Below, piece by piece: positions 33,349-45,572 of a stretch of 64,000 nucleotides of DNA. The position numbers and the translations under genes are program-made. Every line of letters starts with the position of its first letter. Positions within the stretch are counted from its first letter, which is position 1. The notes beneath the pieces are model-generated. The model had not been told where the DNA came from and did not search any database. It saw only the letters and a program-made list of their open reading frames with translations. The stretch spans positions 72,224,744 through 72,288,743 of the forward strand of contig NC_055998.1 of assembly GCF_018446385.1 (NCBI RefSeq). Reading direction: 5' to 3'. This stretch comes from Zingiber officinale. Lineage: Eukaryota > Streptophyta > Magnoliopsida > Zingiberales > Zingiberaceae.

Positions 33349-34987
33349 TGTTGGGACCGATGTGCCCGCTAGAGGGGGGGGTGAATAGCGTTTCATCGCG
33401 CTTGCATTGGTTTGCTTCGTCTTGTTGTTGTGCAGCGGAATACTTGAAGACAAACACTCACAATGCTAACAACTATGATTTACTTGGTATCCACCTCAAG
33501 AAAAGGTGACTAATCCAAGGATCCACACATGACCCGCTATCTCCACTAAGAACAACTCCTTCTCGGTCGCAGCCGGAGGCGGAGAAGCCCCGTACAAACT
33601 CACACTACAACACAACACTTCCACAAGAAGAAGAAAGGCAAATACAAATGAATACACTCTTCCTCTCGCTCACTTGTTGCTTGTAGTAGCCTCTTGAACC
33701 TTGGGGATGCAACCCAAGAGCATTCAAGAACCGGCTGTGAAGATCTGGAGGAATCGCTGTGAAAATCGGAGAGGAATCGCAGAAAAGAACGCAAAGTTCT
33801 GGCGAAGAAAACGCTCTGCCTAGGCTTTAAAAAGTGCTCCCAATCGATCGAATTCATCCCCAATCGATTGCCACGTCAACACCGCTCCATCGCAGTCGTC
33901 CATCACCTGCATCCTGCACAACGGTCACTTCCCAATCGATCGATCGATCGATTGGGACTTCTTAAATCAATCGCCCGATTAATTCAGAACCTTTCTGTGC
34001 TCTAATATTCGCGTGAGAACTTCTGCTACCCAATCGATCGACCGATCGATTGGCAGCTCCCAATCGATCGCTCAATCAATTGGGAAAGCCTTTGTGCTTG
34101 TAATTTCACATCCCAATCGATCGACCTATCGATTGGGCCTTCCCACAATCGCAGCACAGTCCAAATCGATCGACCGATCGATTTGGACCCTGTTCAATCG
34201 ATCACCCGATCGATTGAACACTCTAAACTTGACTCAAACTCAAGTCCAAAGTCCCAAACCCAACTTCTGGTCAACCGTGACCTGTTGGGTCTCCATGCCT
34301 AGCATTTGGCCACACCCGACCAACCTCGAAATAGCCTTCTAGCCTCCTCCATTAGCCTTGCGTCCCTCGGATATCTCTCCATCCTTCACGCCTTGCCTTC
34401 AGGAGCTTCCTTCGGCCTCATCCTAGTTGTTGGGTCTTCCTTGCCAAGTCATACCACGACTTACCTTGCCAAGACCACGTGCTTGGACTTACATCTTTTG
34501 CCAAAATCACACTTGGACTTTCCAATTGCCTGGCTCCTCACCAGGACTTTCTCCTTTGCCAAGATCACACTTGGACTTTCCAATTGCCTGGCTCCTCACC
34601 AGGACTTTCTCCTTTGCCTGGCTCCTCACCAGGACTTTCCAATTGTCTAGCTCCTCACCAGGATTTTCTCCTACCTAGCTCCTCACTAGGACTTTCCCGT
34701 TGCCTAACTCCTCACCAGGACTTTCCCTTGCCAAGCTCCTCACTAGGACTTTCTAAATGCCTAACATCTAGTTAGGACTTTCCCAGTCAAGTCTCCTGTC
34801 AACCTTGACCTACTTGACTTGTATTCTCATCAACCTGGTCAACCCTTTGACCATCTCCATAACAGGACGATTGCTCTAGTAATCTCCTTATATTGTCAAA
34901 CATCAAAACTCAAATCCTGACTCAAGCTTGACTCAACTCAAGCTTAGTCAAACTGGTCAAACTTGACCTAGGGAAATTGCCCCAATA
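33349..34987 (-). repeat. 5' LTR of layer 3
   Basis: Plus-strand TGTTGGGACC at the left and GCCCCAATA at the right (terminal CA mutated to TA). It has the conserved GCTAGAG-G-run-TGAATAGC segment, a TTTAAAAA TATA-like element near 33826, CAATCGATCG/CGATCGATTG palindromes at 33841-34222, and a hairpin array with CCTGG/CCAGG and CCAAG/CTTGG stems (34487-34830). Confidence 0.85.
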
Positions 34988-35508
34988 CATTTCGAGGAAA
35001 CGTGTTTAGAGCATACCTTATCAAGTCTCGTTTCTCCATTTGATGATCGATTATATGAAGCCCGTTGAGGATGCCCTTTATCCTTGCATGTAGTTGACTC
35101 ACATATTCTCCTTCCTGCATTTTTATGTTATAATTTATTTAAATAGAGGTCCCTTTTTGTTACCTTTGCGTCGTTGGCTCTCTCATGAAGTTCAATAAGT
35201 TTGTCCCACAGCTCCTTTGCACTTTCATGTGGGCCGACGCAGTTTAGCTCCTCCTTTGTTAATCTATACTGGATTGTGTTGAGGGCCTTGAAGTCAATTT
35301 GGGCTCTCTTCTTCATTTCCATATTCCAATTTTTTGGATCCATTGGAATTCTCGCGTTGTCGACGGGAGCCTTGTAACCTTTGGTGAAGCTGAACCATTG
35401 GCCGAAGTCGGTCTTCAGATATATCTCCATCCGCTTCTTCTAGTATGGGAAGTCATCACCATTGAAGAGAGGAGGACTAACAGTGTTGTATCCCTCATTT
35501 TGGGCCAT
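34988..35508 (-). pseudogene. gag: Layer-2 copia-like gag, N-terminal part
   Basis: The frame starts at the ATG at 35508 (MAQNEGYNTVSPPLFNGDDF). A TAG stands at the Trp expected in the FPYWKKRMEIYL motif. The domain continues through WFSFTKGYKAP, HESAKELWDKLIELHE and, after a shift near 35130, QEGEYVSQLHARIKGILNGL. It is cut at 34988 by the LTR of layer 3. This is the UBN2-type capsid of plant copia elements. Confidence 0.82.
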
Positions 35509-35801
35509 GAATCGTGCACAAGGAGAGAAAAACAAAAAGGTGGTCCCAAGATTGGGTCTTGGATTAGCAGTGTAGTAGAAAAATTAAATTATTAAGACTA
35601 AATTGGTGTTGCACCAATTTAGAGTAGTTTGCAATGAAAAAAAAAATATCCAAAGAGGTAATTATACCAATTTAGATTATATCGAAAAGCTCAAAACAAA
35701 AAAAAGATAGAAGAAAAAAGAAAAGAAAAAAATTATCACCCCCTTTGCCTGATTGGTGGTTGCACCAATTCAGAGTGGTCGGTACTTTCTTTGTTACCTC
35801 T
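35509..35801 (-). other. Leader between layer-2 LTR and gag
   Basis: About 290 bp with an A-rich tract (about 35635-35735). A clear initiator tRNA-Met primer-binding site is not seen. A hydrophobic open frame here looks accidental. Confidence 0.55.
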
Positions 35802-36933
35802 TGTAGAATCGAAAAGAACGCTAAAGGGGGGTGAATAGCGATCGTGAAAATCGACAATGAATTAATCGAAGTATGCAGTGGAAGAAAAAAATGAACCAAT
35901 GCTAACAAATTGAGTTTTACTTGGTTCGGAGCCTTCGACGACTCCTGCTCCAAGGTTCGCACTCGTCAAGTACTTTCGTTGGGCAATCCACTAATAGTTC
36001 ACAAAAGATTATAGGAGTTAAGTACAAGAACTGGAAAAAGTTACCAACAACAACAATAGAATTGAAAAGTCTTGGTCGTCGGTTGTTGGTGGAGCGTAAC
36101 AGCATTGCGGGAGCATTTTTGAAGCACCGAGCAAGAAGAAAACTTGTAGTAGTTGCTATTTTAAAGCTCCGAGTTGAAAGCCTTTATATAGTTCCATTCC
36201 GAGCGCCTGGACCACATAGCTCGGCCAACCGACGCGCTCCACATCAGCTTGTGGATGAAGTTTCGGGTCCAGGCGCCTGGACCAACTCCAGGCACTCGGA
36301 TCGCCTAGGTGCCTATGGCTTGCCCGGGTGATCTTGGTCCGGGCGCCCGGATCCCTTTTCTTCAATAGCTTTCCCTTGCAGAAAAGGTTAGTCTTGGGCA
36401 ACCTAAAAATATTTTTTTCCTATAAAATAGAGTTAGCATAACATAATAGAATATGAGTAGTAATTAAATTCTATCTCCTCGAGACTAGGATCTAGTCAAC
36501 GTCTCAGTTCAAGTTTCCCAAATTGACCTAAGCTGGACTGACACCTACAGTTCCCTCAACGGGGAGCGCGTCCTCACTGGGTCTCTCCTCCAGTTGCTTA
36601 CCTTTACTTACCACTTGCAATCACTCAACTTGCCTCTGATCAACTAGGTCTTCCCACCAGTTGTCGGTCTGCAGACCCAACTGGACTTCGGTCAGTTGTC
36701 AAGTCTTGCGGACCCAACCAGACTTCCCGCCAGATATCGGGCCCCACGGACCTATCTGGACTTTGCACTAGCTATCGAGCCCCGCGAACCTAGCTGGATT
36801 TCAACCTGGTGTCAGGTCCTTCAGACCAGTCAACTCCTGCACAGTTGGTAGAAGCGTTAGACAAACAACCCATCTAATTATAACCTATTTGTCATAGATC
36901 AAAACTAGACTATTAGTGCAATCTGCACCAATA
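35802..36933 (-). repeat. 5' LTR of layer 2
   Basis: Plus-strand TGTAGAATCG at the left and GCACCAATA at the right. It shares the G-run-TGAATAGCG segment with the gag-only elements. TATATAAA lies on the minus strand at 36183-36190, with perfect palindromes GTCCAGGCGCCTGGAC (36267-36282) and CCGGGCGCCCGG (36339-36350) just upstream of it, and hairpins CCAGTTG/CAACTGG and CCAGATA/TATCTGG at about 36655-36770. Boundaries are estimated from end motifs. Confidence 0.7.
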
Positions 36934-36959
36934 GCTTAGTTGATAAAAAAAAAAAAAGA

Positions 36960-38090
36960 GATCCGGGCGGTTCACATTAATAGGGGATCACTTATACAAG
37001 AGGGCTTTCTTGAGACCATTTCTCAAATGCATCGAGTCGGAGGATATTCAATATATTATATAAGAAGTGCACCAAGGTTCTTGCGAAAGTCATCCGGGTA
37101 GTCGTTCACTAGCTTGAAAGATTCTATTGGTCGGTTATTTTTGGCTCACCCTACAGGCAGATGCAGCTTGGACTGTGGCAACCTGTTTGTCATGTCAAAG
37201 ACATCAAAATATACTACATCGACCTATGGAAGAGCTGTAGACATCCATTGTCTCTTGCCCATTCGACTAGTAGGCCATAGATATTGTTAGACATTTTCTC
37301 ATGGCAACCGATCAGAGAAAATTTCTTCTCATAGCCGTGGACTACTTTTCTAAGTGTGTGGAGGTTGAGCCATTGGCTAAAATAATGGACCAAAGGGTTA
37401 TTACATTCTTATGGCAGAATATCGTGTGCCTGTTCGGCATCCCTCATAAGCTTATCTCTGACAATGGGAGGCAATTTCAATGATGGAAGATTAAAGAGTG
37501 GTGTGTGAGCCTTCACATCTGTGACTTATCTGTAAAGCAATGGTTAAGCAGAAGCCACTAATAGAGAAATCATCAGAGGACTCAAAATTCAACTCGACCA
37601 CCATGGAGAAAGTTGGGTCCACGAGCTACTGAGCATGCTATGGGCTTATCGCACCATGCCTCGAGAAGCCACCATCCTAACCCCATTCCACATGGTGTAC
37701 CAATTGAGATCAGCATTGCATCTAATCGGAGATAGTTATATGATAAAGAAAATTACGAGCGACGTCTTATGGAGTTGGACTTAGTAGATAAAATAAGAGA
37801 TAAACCAGTCGTTCAGCTGATGGTGTACCAGCAAAAAATGAAGCAAAACTACAATAGAAGGGTTATTCCAAGATCTTTCTAAGTCGGCGACTTAGTATGG
37901 AAGAGAATCAAACCAATCAGCGATGTTAGCAAGCTAGAGGCTCCATGGTGTGGACTATATAAAATAATATAGAAGTTCAGCTCGGATTCTTACCATCTAC
38001 AAGATGAGAATGGAAAGAATATGGATGACCATGGAGCGCAAACCATCTACAACCCTATTGGGTCGGATAGTAAGTTTGTGATTGAATTTA
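36960..38090 (+). pseudogene. pol: gypsy pol remnant (integrase region)
   Basis: Frames recover the gypsy integrase: zinc-binding segment (ATCLSCQRH), then LLIAVDYFSKCVEVEPLAKI, GIPHKLISDNGRQFQ, WAYRTMPREATILTPFHMVY and, further on, GDLVWKRIKPISDVSKLEAPW with YHLQDENG, the C-terminal region. Many stops and shifts interrupt it. The order and motifs are those of Ty3/gypsy and not copia. Confidence 0.85.
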
Positions 38091-38156
38091 TATAAATTGT
38101 AAAAATATTTGTTTTATGAATGCAGGAAGATTTGAATGAAAAATAACTAAGTGTTC

Positions 38157-38640
38157 TAGACTTTTGAGTCGATCAACCGAGTTATAAGTGAGCAAAACTC
38201 TCGCACTAAGTATCTAGACTCTCGAGCCGGTCAGCCGAGTTATAAGTGAGCATGCTCTCATGCTTCTAGATTCTCACACCGTTCGACCGAGTTATACATT
38301 CACTAAGCTCCCGCACCAAGTATCCAAACTCTTGAGACAATCGGTTGAATTATAAGTGAGCATGATCTCACACTTCCAGACTCTCACACCGTTCGGACGA
38401 GTTATAAGAGATTTAATCTCTCGCACCAAATATCCAGACCTCGAGTTGATTGACCGAGTTATAAGTGAGCATGCTCTCACATTTCTAGACTCTCACATTG
38501 TTCGACCGAGTTATAAGTGAGCAAAGCTCTAGCACTATGTATCCAGACGCTCAGTCGTTTGGCCAAGCTATAAAATGAGTAGGCTCTTGCACTAAGTGTC
38601 CCAGATACTCACGCCAATCGGCCATCTAATGAAAGAGCTT
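38157..38640 (+). repeat. Tandem repeat block with alternating 58- and 52-bp units
   Basis: About eight units, each with CGAGTTATAAGTGAGC or a variant. Odd units are about 58 bp with a CTCGCACTAAGTAT end; even units about 52 bp with a CTCTCACACTT end, making a dimer repeat of about 110 bp. It sits between pol and the antisense gene of the gypsy element. Confidence 0.85.
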
Positions 38641-38946
38641 GTTCCCGATCAAATCTTTAAAAGTTAAACCGAATGGCTAAGTGGAGAGTAAACTTACTTT
38701 CAATATTAAGTGTGGAGACTCTCCTATGGACCCAGGAGACCACTACCATATGAATTTTTTATAGCATTGCTCAAGTCGATTGGGAGAGCTAAGCCTCACA
38801 AACAAAAAAGAAGTAAGCTATAAGTTAGAGCAGCCATAGAACAAGAACTCTAAAAAGCAAAACGAGCATGCATTGAACCATACTTAGAAATTTTCTACAA
38901 AGTTACTTTGTGGTTATAAGAAACTATCAATAAGCTTGATAGAAAA

Positions 38947-41308
38947 CTATGCCAGATCCGCAATCACGTCGTCGAGGAGCCCCTCCAAGATCTTTTGCCT
39001 TTTTATGAAGGAGGAAGGAACCTTAGTAGAAATGCAACCACCTTCCTTCAGCTGTCGGATGGTCACATCAATGCCATAGCCAAATAGTTTGATGGTCTGA
39101 TCAGTCTGCACCTAGTTGAAATCTCTGGAGTGAAGATATTCCATCCTATAGGTTTCCAACCGGTCGGGCGCTTCCTCCTTATACTTAGCAAGTTCAGACT
39201 TGAGTGATCGCAGCTCGGTGTCTTTCTTGTCGATTATTCTTTTGTGCTGACCAAGCTAGAGTTCATGGCCTGTCTGCTTGGTCGTATAGCCGACTTGCTC
39301 TGCGGCCAAGGTGGCCTTTGTCTCTTCCAGCTTCTTCATCAACGCCCAAGCCTCCTTATTTTTTAGGTCAAGATCTTCTGGCCCTAAGTTTCTAAGTGTT
39401 GGCTGAGTTGATCTTTGCCTCAAAATTATGGGCTTGCTTCCTAATCTTTTCCAACTCAATGGCCTAATTGTGATTTTTATCCTTTTCCATGGTTAAATCC
39501 CACTCAGATCTAAGAAGCTGGTCAGATTACTCCTCCAAGTCATCTTTTAGTTGTGTCACCTCTGTAGTTAGGTGTTCGATCAAGACTTGGGAAGCACCCA
39601 CGTCCTCGCCCGCTGTTTGCACCTGCTTGAGCTCATGGTCCAACTGAGATAGCCTTTGGTAGAGACCTAGGTCATCCACCTAGAACTGGTATATAAAGAA
39701 ATTGGCTACGTGAGGCTGAACGGAAAGAATAAATTTAAAAATAATTTAGGAACTTACCCCATTGGAATTTTGGCTAAATCAATCAGCTAACTTAGATGGA
39801 GGGATGGTTGCCACCCAGGCTTTGGCTTCTACCCAGGTCTGGGCCAAGGGACCCTAGATCCTTATCTTGTGCTTGGGTATGCGTGGCTGCTCAGGATTGG
39901 GGTACCTCCATTCATCAATGGGAAATCTAAGGATGGTCATTACATGCCCGTGTGAACTAGAGCCAATCCGCTCTGAGCTGGCTTGGCTCTTAGATTTGGA
40001 CATTAGAGTGGAGCGGATGGTGGAAAGAGGAGCTATAGGGCAAGCTAGCGCCAGCAGTAGATAAGATAGAGGTTGGACTACGATGGCACCAGACAACATC
40101 TCGGAGAGAGAGGGCATCCGATCAAAGGAAGAAGGAGTTGGTTCACTGGTTTGTCTCTCAGGAGTAGCAGAAGTGGAGCTTTTGCCCTGTTCCAAAGAAG
40201 TCGGTGTGTAGACGTGGTTGTCTAGGATTAGGGAATAGAAGACGTTAATCGAGCAGTAGCTTCCATCTAGAGCCTCTTGCAGCATTGCCGGCGAATCAAC
40301 GGCTCTGTGAAAGTCATTGATTCTGAAGGCACTGATATGGGTGCCAAGGAGGGTCGCTCGAGAGGCATCTCGCCAATGTTAGCAGCAGTATCACTCCCAA
40401 CTGCTTAGCTCGCTTCTCTTCGCTGGTATGCACCTCCGAGGTTCCGACCGACAGTAATCCATGACTCTCTAGCTCGGCAACTCCACAAGCTTTCAATTCT
40501 TCATCTACTAACTTAGTGGAGCCATTAAGTAAAGCCTTAAGCATCACTTTTATTGCAAAAAAAAAAAAAAAAAATCAATTAGACCAAAAAACAAGGGAAG
40601 GAAAAGCGGCTCACCAAAAGTGTAGGGCAGGTGGGCTCAGACGAGACTCAGTCCAAACATATACAATACGCCCTCCAGCAGCAGCTTATGTATGTGAAAT
40701 TTTAGGCCGGTTAGCTGTGCGACGGCTTGGAGGTAGGCTGACTCCTGCTGATATTTGCCCAGTTCGAGAGAACTCGATGGTTGCATCTGCTAGCCGGCAG
40801 GAAAATGGGTCGGTCGAGGAGTTGGACATAAAAGTAGTGGGATTTCCAACCCTTATTAGACGAGGACATCTTATCAAAATAAACAATGCCCACTTATGCC
40901 TGGAAGAGAAAGACGTCAGGCTCAGACTATTTGGGATAATAAAAATAATAGAAAATATGACGATGAAGAAGGATCATGTACAATCAGAAAAGCACCACAC
41001 CTCGCACAATAACCTAAACGAGTTTGGTATTAACTATTGCAAAGGAATGTGAAAATGTCTATAGACTCGGAAAAGAAAGGAGGTATTGCAAAGCGAAGAT
41101 CAGCATACAATTGGTCCTTAAAGAAAGGGAGGAAGCCATCAGGAGGTGTGTGAGGACAATCATATGAAGAAGGGATAGCAATTTGGTGATCATTAGGAAT
41201 ATAATAAGTCATTTTCATTTGATCCACCTCGTTGCCATTAAAATCCGATGAAGTGGGGTTGTGCCATAAACTCGAGACAACAGGAGGAGGAGAAGGAGAG
41301 AGCGCCAT
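38947..41308 (-). pseudogene. Antisense ORF of the gypsy element (putative gypsy-type transposon domain)
   Basis: Reading minus from the ATG at 41308 (MALSPSPPPVVSSLW), the protein contains YIPNDHQIAIPSSY, then PPDGFLPFFKDQLYADLRFA and later VYFDKMSSSNKGWKSHYFYV, which fit the plant domain named putative gypsy-type transposon (Transposase_28). A Ser/Pro-rich middle (40285-39854) and a Glu/Lys/Leu-rich coiled-coil part (about 39650-39256) follow, and it ends QKILEGLLDDVIADLA with stop at 38947-38949. Stops and shifts break it in several places, and an A-run at 40557-40574 interrupts it. Function in the element is unknown. Confidence 0.7.
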
Positions 41309-42035
41309 GTGAAGGAAGATGAAAATCAGAGATTGAAAGGAGAAAAAAAAAGAGGACTTACTAAAAGAGAATCGCCAACGAGGAACAGAAAGCAAAGAGC
41401 AAGTAGGCAAACGAGGGTGAAGAAGAAGGTGATACAATGAAGGGAGAAAGGACTTTAAAAACCTTATCGACAGTTATCCAGAGTCATCCGATCAAGGGCT
41501 TGGTAAAACCAGATTCGATAAGAACCGTCAAAATTTGAAAAGATAGTTGTTACATCGAATCCTAATAGCCACCTGTCACATCGAATAGTCGGCAACAGAG
41601 GATCATGAAATGTGGCATTCAATCACAAGTGACATTAATGAGGGATGGAAATGATCAGCATGCGTATGATTAAAAAACATGCTCAGCATACTTTACATTA
41701 ATAGAAAAGGATTTGAGTAATTTTCAAGAAAATAGGATGACATCAGCAGCAATTAAAAGGCATATGAGTGTAGGTGGCCGCTCGAGAAAGAGACCAGAAA
41801 GAAACTAACAAACAGCTAAGTGTCATCCGCGTCTGATCCGAGCGGTGTCAATCCAAAAGTCTCCCAATCAAGAAGAAATTAGCTTCTTTAGGAGCTGTAA
41901 GAGAAATAACTGTGCAATCCGAGCGGCGACCTAGATAGCAAAACACCTAGTTAGGAAGAAGAGTTGTAAAAAAATACTAATTGTCTAGTCAGTCGGACTT
42001 GCAACATCCTTCGACTAGACTTGAGGGGAATACTT
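41309..42035 (+). other. Gypsy 3' untranslated region and polypurine tract
   Basis: No gene is recognised. The tract GACTTGAGGGGAATAC (about 42019-42034) directly before the LTR is the likely plus-strand primer. Confidence 0.6.
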
Positions 42036-42887
42036 GTGATACGATGATAAAGATGGGCCCCCCAAAAGTGGGTTAAAGTAGTAAAGATCGGCTGACGTGG
42101 AGGTCAAAGTCAAATGATCAATGTCGTAGGGTCGGGTGGACTATGAGACCGCGAACTGAAGATCATGCAAGGTTAGCCGAGCGAGCCCTGAGAGCCGGTT
42201 AGATGTGAAAGGCCAACCAGACCATCCGACTGTTCCGAGCAGTCGTCCTCTGCAACTTGCAGTCGATGTCAGGAGTCAAATACTAAGTTACTTGGCCCAC
42301 CGCCCTTGCCGATCAGACCTTAGGTCTAATCGGATGCAATGCGCCTCTCCGACAATAGTAAAGTTGAGTGAAGAACAAGTCGACAGCTTCACTCCATATA
42401 GCCGAGCTGGTGACATCTCGTCCAAGTAGCCCCCGGTCGGCCTACAATGGGACCCATATACATGTCTTACCATACTCTTTGGGAAATTTGTGTCACCGAC
42501 AACAGAGAATGTCCTACAAACAAATCATACTTTAAAAGCTTCTAACCTATCACATCACAAAGATTTGTATATTCGCTTCAGGAAATGTATCAGAGATAAT
42601 TTTTTACTTGTCTTTTCTCAGAAATCTTTAGAAAACGTGTATATACTTTAGAATACATGCACTGACGCTACAGTGACACTATAAAAGAGGTTCTCCATCT
42701 ACAGACGGAGGTATGTGATACTTTATTATTCTACGTGCACTCTGCTACCGTTCACTTCTACTATTATCTCCTTCGAAACCTAGTACTGACTTGAGCGTCA
42801 GAGGGCCAACGCTGAGGACCTCTTTCCTGGTCCGACACTAACGCTCCCTGCCTTGCAGAATAGCACGGAGTCTTCATCCGGTCAATA
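42036..42887 (+). repeat. 3' LTR of the Tat-type gypsy element
   Basis: Starts TGTGATACGATG after the purine tract and ends near CATCCGGTCAATA. It holds TATAAAAG at 42680-42687. No partner LTR is in the window, so the right boundary is a judgement from the end motif. Confidence 0.65.
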
Positions 42888-44356
42888 GTAAAATCACATT
42901 CCTAGTTAACCATCTTCTTAGCTCTTGGACATGATCAAATTTTATTTCACTCCACATCATCTTTACTATTTTCAAAATGCCCCTGATAGCTTTCATGTTT
43001 GTGAATATGCCCTTTAAAGTTTGGAAACTTGTCAATTCATCCTCTAAACATTAATACCATTAGTGTACTAGACAGAAAAAAACAAAAACAATGCAGTACC
43101 TTTCAGCTCTAATGAAATAAACATCATGTATCCGTCACACATTTATTTGATATTAATAATTAAGGGGTTAAATAACAATAATTTTTAAATTTTATGGGAA
43201 ATTTAATAATAATTTTTTTAAAAGTTTTTTTCTACGAAATGGATAAGTATAATTTTTATTATGAGATAGAACAATGAAAAAATAATATAAAATTCCAATA
43301 TTTTACTAATCAAGCTCTTTCATAAAATCACTTATAGAACACTTAATTAGTTAAAGTTGTTGACAAAAGCATCACGTATCAGCAAAAGAATCTAGGCAAC
43401 TTTTAGCTCCAAAACTTTTGTCTAATGTCTCTCTTTCCACATAGTAGTTGGCAAGTCTAATTATTTTGAATGACCACATGACTCGTTACCCGAAAGACAC
43501 AATTTTAAGTGTCCACAAGCAATATCGACTAATCTACTTCAATAGTTCTTTTCAGGCCTAGGTAACACATATATCAATTTATTAGTTTAATCTCACGAAA
43601 AACCTCTAAGTCCAAGTGATGGGTAAAAGTCTCAAATGCAGCACACTGCACATAACCACTAGAATAACTTTAACCGCACTTGATTAGATCAATATATAGG
43701 TACATCATAGTTTGTAAACAATCTTGGATCGTAGGATCGCACATCCTACAATTTGGAAGCACAAATCAATCCTGAATCATGCAAAATCGATTTTGCAATA
43801 AAATCGGAGTAGAATCAGTAGGATTAGTAGAATTAGAATAGGATTAGTAGGATCATAACAAGATGAGAGCATGATTAATGGAAGTTTTTAGAGGTCATAA
43901 CTTTTGACTCGCGTTAACTATGAGACTTATAATATATCAAATCAAAACTTGTTCACAGATCTATAGTTAATTTCAAGGTTTATCCTTAATCACCTAGTTT
44001 CATATCCAAAAAATATTATTTAAAGTCTTTTCGATGACCCCGAAGATTTTTAGTCTTTTTTATTATCTTTTTTTATCTTTTACAGAGTTAGGATTAGAGT
44101 TTTATGACTATTTAAATATTTGTCTATTTTCTGAGTCTGTTTTTATTAATAATATTCTATCATTTCTTTTTCCAAAATAATAAATTTTTGGATGTTTATT
44201 CTTTGATATTTTGTAGAATTAACATATCTTTAAAAGATTATTTTCGACGTTGGTGTTGAATCAAAGGATTCAATAGCTTTCCTATGTTAGCTATTTTGTT
44301 AACTTTTAAATTGAGTCATCTTATAAACCAAGAGAACAATCTTGAGGTTGAATGTG

Positions 44357-44395
<39 letters not shown>

Positions 44396-45572
44396 GTGTT
44401 AATAGATATTTTATACTCTTTTTGTGAAATGGAAATATAAATATTATTTATATATTAAATGAGTTTTTTTAGATATTTTTTCTAATGATTAACTATGTAT
44501 CATAAAATTTTAATGATTTTTTATATGATTGTACGATTCCATCATCCAATCCCAGCCAATTCGATTCTGACCTCAAATTGATTCTGTGTAGGATCATGAT
44601 TTTAAAAATTATGCGTCCCATTTAAGTGACACTACTTGAACAATTTTATCCCTACAACACACTGAAAACATGGACAATGGCATGTTTTTGTTCTGATATA
44701 ATTAATTACATTATGCAATAATTACTGTTCATAATAACTAATTAAAATGACAAGCAGGAGATGTGCATGTCACACTGGTTAGAACTTTTGAGCTAAAAAA
44801 GTGTGGCAAAATTTGGCACCTTGTTTGTATTTGAGTCCTTCATTTCATCAACCATTGCAAAACTCAACTCCATTTGTGTAGTATACAGCACTTTTGCTGT
44901 TCCATCTATCTTCTGATCTTGTCAAGTTTATCCACATATAACTGTTTGCCTATTGAAAATGGACCTTTGACATGGAGGCTCTCCCTTTTCTTTCTCTTGA
45001 TAGATAGATTTTGTTCCACTTATTATTTTGATGATAACAGCTATTATTAATTAAATTCCTGAAAAATTGTTATTAAAGATATCAATTTTTGTAATTAATG
45101 AAACAAAAGTAAAAGAAAATAATTAAGGGTGGCATCTTTCTCTTTCTCTCTCCAAATTAATGCAACACTGGCTCTCTCCCTTCCCCCACACAAAAATTGC
45201 TTGTGAGTTACAGACATTGGATATGGAAAGGCAGTAGAATTTCTCTCCCATCCACTCATTGTTTCAATCATAGCCACTCCAATTCCACTTCAGAGCCACC
45301 ACCAATCTCCTTGCCCCACAATACTACTACCATCCTCTTGTCGATGTTTTGATCCAGCTATCTGATATCTCAAAGCATTTGGGGCAAGTGATGAGAGATA
45401 AGGGATCCCCTTCCCCTTTCATGTATGTCTACTAGCTATGCTCTCAATTTGCTACTCAAGATCCATCTCTTGTAAATTAAACCCTCTTCCTCCCTTCTTT
45501 GATCCCCTCGACGCGTGAAGAGACATCGATCGTCCATTGCTAGTGTGCGATCTAGGCTAAATTTTTGGCACA
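42888..45572. other. Intergenic region upstream of the YABBY gene
   Basis: AT-rich sequence without a recognisable gene. It has an (ATT)n microsatellite at 44357-44395. The last few hundred bases are pyrimidine-rich (CTTTCTCTCTCC, about 45138-45182) and should contain promoter and 5' UTR of the YABBY gene. Confidence 0.6.
44357..44395 (+). repeat. (ATT)n microsatellite
   Basis: About 13 perfect ATT units. Confidence 0.95.

Larger units (their letters stand above)
32526..34987 (-). mobile_element. Layer-3 gag-bearing LTR retrotransposon, right part
   Basis: The visible part has the 5' LTR (33349-34987), primer-binding site (33335-33346) and part of gag. The rest lies left of the window, beyond the copia inserted in it. 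Its right end cuts a different gag gene (layer 2) at 34988. Whether it had pol cannot be seen. Confidence 0.82.
36934..42887 (+). mobile_element. Layer-1 Ty3/gypsy element, Tat type, right half
   Basis: The visible part has the end of pol (RNase H/integrase) on the plus strand, a tandem repeat block, an antisense gene carrying the putative gypsy-type transposon domain, a polypurine tract and the 3' LTR. An extra antisense gene between pol and the 3' LTR is known in Tat-lineage elements. It is the outermost and most decayed layer, interrupted at its left by layer 2. Confidence 0.75.

Noticed and set aside
35672-35962. A hydrophobic 96-residue minus-strand frame
   Set aside because: It spans the LTR-leader junction of layer 2 and an A-rich tract. 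No domain or conserved start.
43720-44600. Possible inverted repeat pair (GGATCGTAGGATCG... and ...GTGTAGGATCATG) bounding a transposon
   Set aside because: The arms match too poorly, and no target duplication could be found.
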